A stretch of 64,000 bases of DNA from UBA940 sp031547885 (GCA_031547885.1 JAVBRO010000038.1:10940-74939), one strand, 5' to 3'. Shown: positions 25,498 through 33,482, counted from the stretch's first letter. Notes: generated by a model from the letters alone, not told the origin. Numbers and translations: made by a program.

Positions 25498-25505
25498 TAT
25501 CTTTG
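25498..25505 (+). promoter_or_regulatory. -7 box of the threonine leader transcript
   Basis: TATCTTTG, nine bases before the leader-peptide ATG at 25514, so that peptide would be translated from near the 5' end. No clear -33 TTG was seen at the standard spacing. Confidence 0.6.
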
Positions 25506-25513
25506 CCTTTACA

Positions 25514-25633
25514 ATGACCAAGGACAAATACATAAATATGCAGGTTTCGAAGTGTACGGGGGGCGCTGACTTCCATACATCGACGGGCATATCCGCCATT
25601 ACGGTCATTATTATTACCCCCCAGGGGGTTTGA
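25514..25633 (+). CDS. Putative thr operon leader peptide
   Basis: A 39-codon ORF upstream of thrB. Its second half reads HTSTGISAITVIIITPQGV, with Thr and Ile codons clustered right before the stop, as expected for a ribosome-stalling leader controlling threonine (and isoleucine) synthesis. An internal in-frame ATG at 25538 is an alternative start. Between its stop and thrB lie competing GC-rich hairpins. The layout parallels enteric thrL but the sequence is unrelated. Inferred, not proven. Confidence 0.7.
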   Translation: MTKDKYINMQVSKCTGGADFHTSTGISAITVIIITPQGV

Positions 25634-25663
25634 TCTTGATTTACCGATCCGCGCGATTGTTCT

Positions 25664-25715
25664 GCGCATTGCCGGCCGAGGCTGCCGGAGGTCGGCTTCC
25701 GTTTTAAAGATTCAG
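25664..25715 (+). promoter_or_regulatory. Candidate attenuator hairpins of the thr leader
   Basis: After the leader-peptide stop, CCGGC/GCCGG and GCCGA/TCGGC pairings compete for the same bases. A later CGGAG/TTCCG stem is followed by TTTT. Mutually exclusive stems before a T run are what transcription attenuation needs, although each stem is short. Confidence 0.45.
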
Positions 25716-25723
25716 AGAAAAAC

Positions 25724-25786
25724 TTACAGGCAGTCCCCCGACTGTCGCCGCCGTTTTGAAATCGGCGTTGATCTAATAACCTGTAA
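25724..25786 (+). promoter_or_regulatory. Three-way-junction RNA fold upstream of thrB
   Basis: An outer stem TTACAGG (25724-25730) with CCTGTAA (25780-25786) encloses CAGTC-CCCC-GACTG (25731-25744) and CGCCG/CGGCG (25749-25753 with 25763-25767). The junction ends 10 bases before the thrB ATG, where it could control ribosome access. It matches no riboswitch class I can name. Confidence 0.5.
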
Positions 25787-25796
25787 AGAATAAACA

Positions 25797-26729
25797 ATGA
25801 AAAAGATAAAAATATTCGCACCGGCTACGGTAGCGAATCTCGGCTGTGGATTCGACGTGATGGGCATGGCCATCGACGGAACGGGCGACCTGCTCGAGGT
25901 TTCCGTCGAAGAGGGCACGGGACTTTCGATAGTCAACTACAGCGACGTCGATCTCCCCGGCGATATAGAGGAAAATGTTATGACCCCCGCGATCCGCATG
26001 CTGTTGGCAGAGTACGGACGCGATATGAAGGTCACGGTGGCCATCCTGCACAAGATACTTCCCGGCAGCGGTATAGGCTCCAGCGCGGCATCTTCGGCCG
26101 GAGCGGTCTTCGGCCTGAACGAACTGCTGGGACGTCCGTTCAATGAGATAGACCTGGTGCGTTTTGCGATGGAGGGCGAGAGCCTGATCGGAGGCGGTGC
26201 GAGACATGCCGATAACGTGGGGCCCGCAGTGATGGGCGGGGTGGTGCTGGTGCGCGGCTACGAACCGCTCGATATCATTAAACTGCCGATTCCCGACAAT
26301 TTCTACACGACGGTAGTGCATCCGCACATCACCGTGACGACGAAGGACGGCCGCAACGTGCTTCCGAAAGAGATTCCCCTCAAGACGGCGGTTACCCAGT
26401 GGGGCAATGTCGGCGGACTGGTCGGCGGCCTTGCGTTGGGCGATATGGAGCTTGTCGGGCGTTCTATCCGCGATGTGGTGGCCGAACCCGCACGCAAGCA
26501 CTTTATTCCGGGGTACGACGAACTCAAAGCGAACCTCGTTTCAGGCGGCGCACTTGGGGTCAACATCGCAGGATCAGGCCCTTCGGTATTCGCGGTTGTC
26601 GACAGCATGGAAAAGGCGCGGGCGCTCGGCGCGATAATGTCGGCACACTTTGCCGCGCTCGGCATCGAAGCCGACGTCTATCCATCTAAGATTTCGGGCC
26701 AGGGGGCGCGGGCGGCAATTGACAATTGA
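25797..26729 (+). CDS. thrB: Homoserine kinase
   Basis: GHMP-family kinase of 310 residues, normal length. The start KIFAPATVANLGCGFDVMG is the family N-terminus, the ATP-binding motif LPGSGIGSSAASSAGA starts at residue 88, and the C-terminal GVNIAGSGPSVFAVV is the third GHMP motif. It phosphorylates L-homoserine to O-phosphohomoserine for the threonine synthase encoded next. No aspartokinase/homoserine dehydrogenase gene is adjacent in this window. Confidence 0.95.
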   Translation: MKKIKIFAPATVANLGCGFDVMGMAIDGTGDLLEVSVEEGTGLSIVNYSDVDLPGDIEENVMTPAIRMLLAEYGRDMKVTVAILHKILPGSGIGSSAASSAGAVFGLNELLGRPFNEIDLVRFAMEGESLIGGGARHADNVGPAVMGGVVLVRGYEPLDIIKLPIPDNFYTTVVHPHITVTTKDGRNVLPKEIPLKTAVTQWGNVGGLVGGLALGDMELVGRSIRDVVAEPARKHFIPGYDELKANLVSGGALGVNIAGSGPSVFAVVDSMEKARALGAIMSAHFAALGIEADVYPSKISGQGARAAIDN

Positions 26730-26768
26730 CAATGAATGGTTAACGATTAATGTGGGCCTTACGGTCCC

Positions 26769-26851
26769 CGTCATTGCGAGAAGGCGCAGCCGACGAAGCA
26801 ATCCGGATAACAGACATAGATTGCTTCACCCTTTCATGGTTCGCAATGACG
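26769..26851. repeat. Palindromic intergenic repeat, copy D
   Basis: Perfect ends CGTCATTGCGA (26769-26779) and TCGCAATGACG (26841-26851), with inner GAAGCAATC and GATTGCTTC arms. It lies between thrB and thrC. Just before it, at 26717-26733, is a tandem ATTGACA repeat like that before pstB. Confidence 0.85.
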
Positions 26852-26899
26852 GGCTGTCCGGCCGAGATGAATTGTAGAAAAGATATTATATAATAAGGT

Positions 26900-28186
26900 A
26901 TGAAATACAAGACAACACGGGGTTCCGATAAGACTTACAGCCTCAAGGAGGCGGCTTTCATGGGCCTGGCGCCCGACGGATGGCTTTTTATGCCGACATC
27001 AATTCCGCAGGTCGATATGGATGAGGTATGCGACCGCGCCAAAAATTCGTTCGCCGATATGGCCGAATATCTGGCCGGGATCTTCTTCGGCGGAGACCTG
27101 CCTGCCGCTGAATTGAGAAAAGTGGTCGAAGAGGCGTTTTATTTTCCTGTTCCGCTGAAACACCTCGGAGATGACAAATACACGCTCGAACTTTTTCACG
27201 GCCCTACGGCGGCTTTCAAGGATTTCGGCGCCGGATTCATGGGACGGATGCTCGGCCGGCTCCGCGAGGGGGATGAGGAACTGACAATACTGACGGCTAC
27301 CTCTGGCGACACGGGCAGCGCGGTCGCGCACGGATTCTACAACGTTCCGGGCATCAAGGTAGTGATCCTGTATCCCGACGGCAAGATCAGCGACCTGCAG
27401 GAGAGCCAGATGACCACGCTCGGCGGCAATATCCACGCCCTGCGCGTCGACGGTACTTTCGACGACTGCCAGCGTATGGTGAAAGAAGTTTTTAATGATG
27501 CGGAGTATCGTGCAAACCACAACGTCACCTCGGCCAACTCGATCAACCTGCTGCGTTGGATACCCCAGTCGTTCTACTATTTCTACGGCTGGATGCTGTG
27601 GCGCGCGGCGACGGGCGACTCATGCCCCGAAATCATCGTCCCGAGCGGCAATTACGGCAATCTCTCCGCAGGAATGCTTGCCCGGCGTATGGGTCTGCCC
27701 ATAAAGAGGTTTATTGCGGTGTCGAACGCCAACGACGTAATTCCCGAGTTCCTGCAGACGGGGGTTTACTATCCGCGCCCGTCGGTCCGCACCGTCGCGA
27801 ACGCGATGGACGTCGGCGCCCCCAGCAACTACGAGCGCATGATAAGTATGACGGGCGGCGATATCGAAGCCCTGCGCGCCGAGATGGTCGGTTTCGCCTC
27901 CGACGATGCGGAGATACGCGCCGCTATCCGCGAGATATACGAAAAATACGGCTATATCTCCGATCCGCACAGCGCGACGGGATACAACGCCGCGAAGCAC
28001 TACGGCGCAAAAGGTTTCTGGCTCTCGACGGCCCAGGCGGCCAAGTTCGGCGAGGTGATCGAGGATGCCATAGGCATCGCGCCCCCGATCCCCGAACGCC
28101 TCGCAGTTTTGTTGAACAGGCCGAAAGTCTCCATCCCCATGGCTCCCGACTCGGCCCTTTTGAAGGATTTCGTTTCGTCGCTGTAA
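26900..28186 (+). CDS. thrC: Threonine synthase
   Basis: PLP enzyme of 428 residues. The cofactor Lys is K107 in GPTAAFKDFGAGFMGR, the phosphate loop region is TATSGDTGSAVAHGF, and PSGNYGNLSAGMLARRMGLP lies in the large domain. The start YKTTRGSDKTYSLKEAAFMGLAPDGWLFMP is typical of the longer bacterial type. It converts O-phosphohomoserine to threonine. It is separated from thrB by a repeat-bearing gap of 170 bases, yet probably in the same transcript. Confidence 0.95.
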   Translation: MKYKTTRGSDKTYSLKEAAFMGLAPDGWLFMPTSIPQVDMDEVCDRAKNSFADMAEYLAGIFFGGDLPAAELRKVVEEAFYFPVPLKHLGDDKYTLELFHGPTAAFKDFGAGFMGRMLGRLREGDEELTILTATSGDTGSAVAHGFYNVPGIKVVILYPDGKISDLQESQMTTLGGNIHALRVDGTFDDCQRMVKEVFNDAEYRANHNVTSANSINLLRWIPQSFYYFYGWMLWRAATGDSCPEIIVPSGNYGNLSAGMLARRMGLPIKRFIAVSNANDVIPEFLQTGVYYPRPSVRTVANAMDVGAPSNYERMISMTGGDIEALRAEMVGFASDDAEIRAAIREIYEKYGYISDPHSATGYNAAKHYGAKGFWLSTAQAAKFGEVIEDAIGIAPPIPERLAVLLNRPKVSIPMAPDSALLKDFVSSL

Positions 28187-28203
28187 GTTGAAGTCATCGT
28201 AAA

Positions 28204-28422
28204 ATGTCATCCCGAGCGAGGCAGATTACATACGGCTGCAAGGAGTTAGGTGTTGCTATCTGCCGACGAAGGATCTACAAAATAATTCGTGAGATTAAGC
28301 GGTTTTTCTTGTATAAGGAAGTTCCCTCGTCGCCGGAGCAGCAACGGCCGTGCCGATTTGTTTTTGCGGCAAACCATAAATCGCCGTCGGCGTTCCGACT
28401 TTCGGCTCACCCGGGATGACAT
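28204..28422. repeat. Long palindrome-ended repeat, copy F (219 bp)
   Basis: Perfect 11-bp ends ATGTCATCCCG (28204-28214) and CGGGATGACAT (28412-28422) bound a 219-bp segment, much longer than the 76-92 bp of the other copies. The interior has its own partial inverted parts but no convincing ORF. It resembles a MITE-like unit or a repeat with inserted sequence. Confidence 0.7.
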
Positions 28423-28428
28423 AAAACA

Positions 28429-28454
28429 AAGAACGCCGAAATATCGGCGCTTCT
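28429..28454 (+). terminator. Terminator-like hairpin after thrC
   Basis: AAGAACGCCGA and TCGGCGCTTCTT pair over about 11 bp with a one-base bulge and an AATA loop. The T run after it is poor, so termination is likely but not certain. Confidence 0.55.
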
Positions 28455-28699
28455 TGTTGGTTCCAGATGAAATGGGTTATTCCATTATAATCATACAAGC
28501 CGGACTCAAATAGGATCGAAAACGGGTTTGGGGTCGTGAAATTTGATTTTCGCTTATGTTTTAAGTAAAACCAGGTATGAATTTTTGTTTAAATAGTTGG
28601 ATGTTGATACGCAATTGCCTTAATTTCACAACCTTAAACCTAAAGAAAAATGCTATATTCGTGCAGTGAAAATGATAGATTATTAAAACTAAAAACCGC

Positions 28700-29317
28700 A
28701 TGAAATTATTTTCTGCAACCTGCCTGCTTTCCATCGCTTTTGCGGCGGCATCCTGCGACAAAGGCCCCGCACCGGTCGAACCGCGCGACCCCGACGACAT
28801 TACCGGTTGCTACGGTGTAAACTACAGTATCTATCTCGACGATTCTCCCTTGCCCGTATTCGTATCTTCCGGCGATTATTCCGGTTCGGTTACGGTCAGG
28901 AGTAATGTCGATGGGATAGAGCTGTATTTCAGACCCAACGACCGCGTTATCGAGTTTGAGCGTTATTTAGATGACAACGTCCTCTCTTTTTGGACGAATG
29001 TCGGGTTTAAGGAGACGGCAGCCGGAAACTATTCTTTCAATTGTCCGAGGATGATAGATGCGGGAGACGGCAGCTGGGTTCCGGGAGGAAGTTCGCAGAC
29101 AGAATTTGTATTCAGCCACAGCCGTCCCGTCATAGAAGCCCATGCGGAGGTGACTATGACCGGCAACATTGTTGCAAAGGATGCAAACGACGCCCGAAGC
29201 TACCGGATGTTCCAGGAGCCCGATATGTATCATGATCTGGATATGACGATAGAACTCGCCCCGTTCATTCCGAACCCAGTTTTCAACAAGCTGTATATAG
29301 AGATTACGAGTAGGTGA
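28700..29317 (+). CDS. Hypothetical lipoprotein
   Basis: A 205-residue secreted lipoprotein with signal peptide and lipobox AASCDK (Cys at about residue 19). The mature part has alternating strands and no motif I recognise; a lone later Cys sits in SFNCPRM. It is flanked by a long intergenic region upstream and a strong terminator downstream, so it is probably monocistronic. Candidate cell-surface or periplasmic beta-rich protein of unknown role. Confidence 0.7.
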   Translation: MKLFSATCLLSIAFAAASCDKGPAPVEPRDPDDITGCYGVNYSIYLDDSPLPVFVSSGDYSGSVTVRSNVDGIELYFRPNDRVIEFERYLDDNVLSFWTNVGFKETAAGNYSFNCPRMIDAGDGSWVPGGSSQTEFVFSHSRPVIEAHAEVTMTGNIVAKDANDARSYRMFQEPDMYHDLDMTIELAPFIPNPVFNKLYIEITSR

Positions 29318-29348
29318 CGATGCGTGATAGTCTCTTATCCGGATATGG

Positions 29349-29379
29349 AAAACGCCGACTGGGAAAGTCGGCGTTTTTT
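29349..29379. terminator. Bidirectional intrinsic terminator
   Basis: AACGCCGACT (29351-29360) and AGTCGGCGTT (29366-29375) form a perfect 10-bp stem, with A run before and T run after. It ends the lipoprotein gene and, from the other side, can end the Nfn operon. Confidence 0.92.
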
Positions 29380-29433
29380 AGTGCGGTTAAATGATTTAAC
29401 TCTGTTTAACTTATTCAAAAATAAGGCAATAAA

Positions 29434-30825
29434 TTATTTAACATTTTCCTTTATATATCTGTCGATCGCTTCGGCGGCTTTTCGGCCGGCCCCCATCGCG
29501 AGTATGACGGTGGCGGCTCCGGTGACGGCGTCGCCACCGGCAAAAACGCCCGGACGGCTCGTCGCGCCCCATTCGTCGGCCGTGAGGCAGCCCCGGCGGT
29601 TGGTGTCGAGTCCTCCGGTGGTGGATGCTATGAGCGGATTGGGAGAGGTCCCGAGCGACATTATCACCGCCTGGCACCCGATCTCAAATTCAGAGCCGGG
29701 AATCTCTTCGGGACGGCAGCGGCCCGATTCGTCGGGTTCGCACAGCCTCATGCGGATACATTTCACGGCGCGTACCCAGCCGTTCGCATCGCCCAGTATC
29801 TCGACCGGATTGGTCAGCATGCGGAATTCGATGCCCTCCTCTTTGGCGTGGTGGACCTCCTCGACGCGGGCCGGAAGTTCGGCCTCGCTGCGGCGGTAGA
29901 CGATGAAAGCGTCCGAGCCGAGCCTTTTGGCGGTACGAACGGCGTCCATAGCTACGTTACCGCCGCCGACGACCACGGTCTGTTTGCCGACAAAGATAGG
30001 CGTGTCGTAATCCGTGTCGTAGGCTTTCATCAGATTGGCGCGTGTCAGGAATTCGTTGGCCGAAAGCACCCCGTTGAGATTTTCGCCCGGGATGTTCATG
30101 AAGTAGGGAAGTCCCGCGCCCGATCCGATGAAAACGGCGTCGAAACCTTCCTCGTCGAGCAGTTGGTCGATGGTCACGGTGCGGCCCACGATAACGTCGG
30201 TCTCGATCTTCACCCCCAGCGCCTCGACTTTCGCTATTTCCTGTGCGACGACCCTCTCTTTCGGGAGTCTGAACTCGGGAATGCCGTAGACCAGCACTCC
30301 GCCGGTCTTATGCAGCGCCTCGAAGATCGTCACTTCGTAACCCGCTTTCGCAAGGTCGGAAGCGCAGGCAAGACCTGCCGGACCGCTTCCCACGACCGCA
30401 ATGCGGTGCCCGTTCGGGGTGGCTTTTTCGGGTTTGAAAGCGTTGTTTGCCAGCGCCCAGTCGCCCACGAATCGTTCCAATTTGCCGATATTGACCGGCT
30501 CACCTTTTATTCCCAGCACGCACGAACCCTCGCACTGCGTCTCCTGGGGACACACACGGCCGCATATCGATGGCAGAAGGCTGTCTTCTGAGATAGTGCC
30601 GGCCGCCGCGGCGAAGTCGCCCTCGAGCACCTGCTTGATGAATTCGGGTATCTTTATCGAGACCGGGCAGTGGGCCACGCACGGGCGGTTCTTACATTGC
30701 AGGCAGCGCGAAGCCTCTAATTGAGCCTCTTCCGCCGTGAAACCGTAGCTGACCTCCTCGAAGTTGGCCGCCCTTGCCGCGGGGTCCTGTTCCCGCGCGT
30801 TGAGTCTTGGTATTTTATTAGCCAT
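29434..30825 (-). CDS. nfnB: NfnB-type large subunit (glutamate-synthase small-chain family)
   Basis: A 463-residue iron-sulfur flavoprotein. The N-terminus has Cys clusters CLQCKNRPCVAHC and CGRVCPQETQCEGSC for two [4Fe-4S] centres. An FAD fold (VVGSGPAGLACASDLAKAG) and an NADP(H) fold (VVVGGGNVAMDAVRTAKRLG) follow. It alone could be taken for the GltD-like homotetrameric glutamate synthase, but the preceding NfnA-like gene (5-base gap) makes the electron-bifurcating NADH-dependent ferredoxin:NADP+ oxidoreductase more likely. Confidence 0.88.
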   Translation of the reverse strand: MANKIPRLNAREQDPAARAANFEEVSYGFTAEEAQLEASRCLQCKNRPCVAHCPVSIKIPEFIKQVLEGDFAAAAGTISEDSLLPSICGRVCPQETQCEGSCVLGIKGEPVNIGKLERFVGDWALANNAFKPEKATPNGHRIAVVGSGPAGLACASDLAKAGYEVTIFEALHKTGGVLVYGIPEFRLPKERVVAQEIAKVEALGVKIETDVIVGRTVTIDQLLDEEGFDAVFIGSGAGLPYFMNIPGENLNGVLSANEFLTRANLMKAYDTDYDTPIFVGKQTVVVGGGNVAMDAVRTAKRLGSDAFIVYRRSEAELPARVEEVHHAKEEGIEFRMLTNPVEILGDANGWVRAVKCIRMRLCEPDESGRCRPEEIPGSEFEIGCQAVIMSLGTSPNPLIASTTGGLDTNRRGCLTADEWGATSRPGVFAGGDAVTGAATVILAMGAGRKAAEAIDRYIKENVK

Positions 30826-30830
30826 GCCGT

Positions 30831-31697
30831 TTATTTGTCTAATCCGATTTTACATGCGTGATCTTTGTCCCGCGCCTGCTGCTCCTGGCCGCGGTACATG
30901 GCCTGGCGGCGCATCGCCTCGTCGTAATCGACCTTGTGGGCGTCGAATTCGGGCCCGTCGATGCAGGTGAAGACCGTCTTTCCGCCGACCGTCACGCGGC
31001 ACGCCCCGCACATCCCGGTCCCGTCGACCATCAGCGTATTGAGGCTGGCCACGGTGGGTATGTTGTACTGCGCGGTGGTCGACGAGACGAATTTCATCAT
31101 TATCATCGGCCCGATGGTCACCACTTCGTCGTATTTTTTGCCATCGACCTCGATCAACTCCTTTATCAGTCCCGTCACGACGCCTTTGTAGCCTGCGCTG
31201 CCGTCATCGGTGGCTATGTAGAGATTGCCTGCAACGGCCTTCATTTCTTCGGTCAGAATGAGAAGGTCTTTCGTCCGGGCGCCGATTATGACGTCGGCCG
31301 CGACGCCGTGCTCGTGCAACCATTTCACCTGCGGATAGACCGGAGCGGCGCCAACACCGCCGGCTACGAAGAGGAATCTCTTCTTCCGAACCTCTTCGAT
31401 GGGTTCATGGACGAACTCCGAGGGTTTTCCCAGAGGTCCGACGAAATCGGCGATGCTGTCGCCTGCGCCCATCGAGTTGAGTTTCCGGGTCGACATTCCG
31501 ACCGTCTGCGTCACTATCGCGGCCCAACCCTCTTCGGCGGAGTAGTCGGAAATGGTGAGTGGCACCCGTTCGCCCCGTTCGTCGACGCGGATGATGACGA
31601 ACTGCCCGGGCTGTGCGGCGCGTGCGAGGCGCGGGGCCTCGATCCTCATCAGTATGGTGTCGGGCGTGAGCGCCCTTTTTTCCAAGATTTTAAACAT
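30831..31697 (-). CDS. nfnA: NfnA-type small subunit (ferredoxin-NADP reductase-like)
   Basis: A 288-residue FAD/NAD-binding protein. The FAD segment includes ERVPLTISDYSAEEGW, the NAD segment LFVAGGVGAAPVYPQVKWL, and the C-terminal [2Fe-2S] Cys set is in DGTGMCGACRV and FTCIDGPEFDAH. This is the sulfide/dihydroorotate dehydrogenase-like FAD/NAD subunit of Nfn complexes. The complex exchanges electrons among NADH, NADPH and ferredoxin, fitting the ferredoxin-linked IorAB encoded in this window. Confidence 0.88.
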   Translation of the reverse strand: MFKILEKRALTPDTILMRIEAPRLARAAQPGQFVIIRVDERGERVPLTISDYSAEEGWAAIVTQTVGMSTRKLNSMGAGDSIADFVGPLGKPSEFVHEPIEEVRKKRFLFVAGGVGAAPVYPQVKWLHEHGVAADVIIGARTKDLLILTEEMKAVAGNLYIATDDGSAGYKGVVTGLIKELIEVDGKKYDEVVTIGPMIMMKFVSSTTAQYNIPTVASLNTLMVDGTGMCGACRVTVGGKTVFTCIDGPEFDAHKVDYDEAMRRQAMYRGQEQQARDKDHACKIGLDK

Positions 31698-31700
31698 ATC

Positions 31701-32792
31701 TTATTTAATTATTTTGGCCGATATCCTTATTTCCCTCACTGTGCGCAGTGGGTCGTTGACCACCATTATCAGGCTTTCGCTGAGGTCGCCAGCCGCGTAT
31801 TTGTCGCTGTACAGTATCACTTCGAAAGGGAGCGACGTCCCCGGGGGAATTGCCATTCCGCCGCGCAGGGTAGTCTTGCAGCCCGGTTTTTCGCCGACGC
31901 TGCGTATGTATAGCGTCTCTTTGCCCTCGTTGCTGGCCGTTATGCGGAAAGTGTAGGGCATCTTGCGGCTCCTCACCTCTCCGAAATTGCGGAACTGAGC
32001 ATCCAGGAAGAGCCTGGGTGCTGTCTCGACTCTCTTTCCCGCGAAATCGTCCACGCCTATCATGGTGGTATATATCGTGCGGTCCTGCTCTTTCCCGTCC
32101 ACCGCGATCTTCAGCAGGTCGTGGATCACCCCGTAACTGTCCGGTTTGGCGGTCAGATCGTAGGTCGCCGTTATCGTCCCGCGGCATCCGGCGCAGATGG
32201 TTTCCGGCGCGTGGATATCTAAAAGTCCGCTGGATTCCGCCGGGCTTATTTCAATGGCGATGGCTTTGCCCGATGTGTTGGCGTAGCGGATGACCATCGA
32301 CGAAGCGCTCCCCTGCGCGACCTGCCTGAACGCCAGCATCGTGACGTCGAACCTCAGGCCGCCGCCCATCTCGTAAGGGTACTCTTCTTCGACGGTTTTC
32401 ACGCGCGGCGTGACGTGGCCGCGGACCGTGAGCAGGTCGTGGTATTTCCCACCGCCGCTCACCACCGCGACGCTCTTGCTGAAATCGAGCGGATATCCCA
32501 TCGGGTCGAAACTCACTTTTATCTCCGCCTTTTCTCCAGGCTTCACCAGCCCCTTCGTGTAATCGGGGGTAGTGCAGCCGCACGACGCGGTGACCCTGTC
32601 GATGGCTATCGGATCTTTTCCAGTGTTCGTGAAGCTGAAAACATGGCTTACCGGCCCGCCGTCCTCGCGGATGGTGCCGAAATCCCACTCCGTCCCGCTG
32701 AATTTCAGCGGCGACACTTCCTGCGCATGGCACGGCATGCATGTCAGGATGAGCGCGGCGGCGAGGAAATAAGCTGTTGTTTTCAGGTTCAT
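31701..32792 (-). CDS. DUF1573 domain protein
   Basis: A 363-residue exported protein with a signal peptide (to about residue 23). The DUF1573 unit FSGTEWDFGTIREDGGPVSHVFSF is followed by TASCGCTTPDY, the hallmark CGC motif. Two further Ig-like regions follow (to about residue 210 with CAGCRG, and 250-355 with GEKPGCKTTLRGG). Such proteins are envelope-located with unknown role. It is three bases before nfnA and four after the tRNA-editing gene. Confidence 0.85.
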   Translation of the reverse strand: MNLKTTAYFLAAALILTCMPCHAQEVSPLKFSGTEWDFGTIREDGGPVSHVFSFTNTGKDPIAIDRVTASCGCTTPDYTKGLVKPGEKAEIKVSFDPMGYPLDFSKSVAVVSGGGKYHDLLTVRGHVTPRVKTVEEEYPYEMGGGLRFDVTMLAFRQVAQGSASSMVIRYANTSGKAIAIEISPAESSGLLDIHAPETICAGCRGTITATYDLTAKPDSYGVIHDLLKIAVDGKEQDRTIYTTMIGVDDFAGKRVETAPRLFLDAQFRNFGEVRSRKMPYTFRITASNEGKETLYIRSVGEKPGCKTTLRGGMAIPPGTSLPFEVILYSDKYAAGDLSESLIMVVNDPLRTVREIRISAKIIK

Positions 32793-32796
32793 TATG

Positions 32797-33291
32797 TTAA
32801 TATAATTCGAGCCATTCGTAACTGTTTCCGACCAGGTCGAGGTAACGCCTGAAATCCGCCTGTGACACTACGACGGTCGCCGTGTTGTCGTTGGGATGAA
32901 AGCTCAGGGCAGGCGCATCCTGCAGGTTTTCGTCCAGGAACAGGTGGATGTGGTTCTCCCCGTCGTTTATCAGTCCGAAAGGGGAGACCGAACCGGGCCG
33001 CAGTCCGAGGTAACGCTCCATGCGCTGTTCGGATGCGAACGAAAGTTTTCCTTGGCGCAGCCGTTTTTCAAGATCGTGGATGGCGAGGTTCTGTCCGCTG
33101 TCGAAGACGACGAGGTAGTGCCTGTTCCCCTTGTGGTTGCGGAAGAAGAGGTTTTTGCAGTGGGTCGAACCGTCCTGCCGCCAGTGCAGTCTGGCGATCT
33201 CAACCGTGGGCGCTTCCGGATGGTCGTAGCATTCATAAGCTATGTCGCTGCCGGAGAGGAAGTCGTATACTTTTTGCCGCCTGTCGTTCAT
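32797..33291 (-). CDS. proX: Prolyl-tRNA editing protein (ProX/YbaK family)
   Basis: A 164-residue cytoplasmic deacylase of the YbaK/EbsC domain. CYDHPEAPTVEIA, THCKNLFFRNHKG, LRPGSVSPFGLIND and LSFHPNDNTATVVVS are characteristic of the Ala-tRNA(Pro) editing type. The ATG at 33291 is chosen because the -7 box at 33312-33319 lies upstream of it and inside the longer alternative. It is first in a four-gene operon with the DUF1573 protein and NfnAB. Confidence 0.9.
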   Translation of the reverse strand: MNDRRQKVYDFLSGSDIAYECYDHPEAPTVEIARLHWRQDGSTHCKNLFFRNHKGNRHYLVVFDSGQNLAIHDLEKRLRQGKLSFASEQRMERYLGLRPGSVSPFGLINDGENHIHLFLDENLQDAPALSFHPNDNTATVVVSQADFRRYLDLVGNSYEWLELY

Positions 33292-33311
33292 TTTGTTCCT
33301 GTATAACCGTG

Positions 33312-33319
33312 CAAAGATA
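33312..33319 (-). promoter_or_regulatory. -7 box of the proX-nfn operon
   Basis: CAAAGATA on the + strand reads TATCTTTG on the minus strand, 21 bases before the proX ATG at 33291. Confidence 0.6.
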
Positions 33320-33453
33320 TCTGTTTTGGCGGTTCTTTTCAAACATATAATGCGCATATTACACCCCCGTAAGCGAAAAATAACTTTTCTGCAGCGCCGT
33401 GTTATGATTTTTCGGAACGGTGAAATAAATCGGGAAAATTGCAGGCGAAAATT

Positions 33454-33482
33454 TTGCGTAATTAAAAAATGATGTATATTTG
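33454..33482 (+). promoter_or_regulatory. Promoter of tRNA-Asn
   Basis: TTG at 33454-33456 and TATATTTG at 33475-33482, 18 bases apart, match the Bacteroidetes -33/-7 pattern. They precede the tRNA by about 56 bases. Confidence 0.65.

Larger units (their letters stand above)
28187..28699. other. Long intergenic region after thrC
   Basis: It contains repeat copy F (28204-28422), then a terminator-like hairpin (28429-28454), then AT-rich sequence with a TATATTCG box near 28650 that may serve the lipoprotein gene at 28700. No further gene is seen. Confidence 0.6.

Noticed and set aside
163..28422. CRISPR array from the repeated CGTCATTGCGA segments
   Set aside because: Copies are kilobases apart, palindromic at their ends and without regular spacers or cas genes.
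29434..30825. Glutamate synthase small chain (GltD) as sole function
   Set aside because: No GltB large subunit is nearby, while an NfnA-type subunit precedes it by 5 bases.
33292..33357. Longer proX start at 33357
   Set aside because: The -7 box at 33312-33319 lies inside that extension, and the extra residues do not belong to the YbaK fold.
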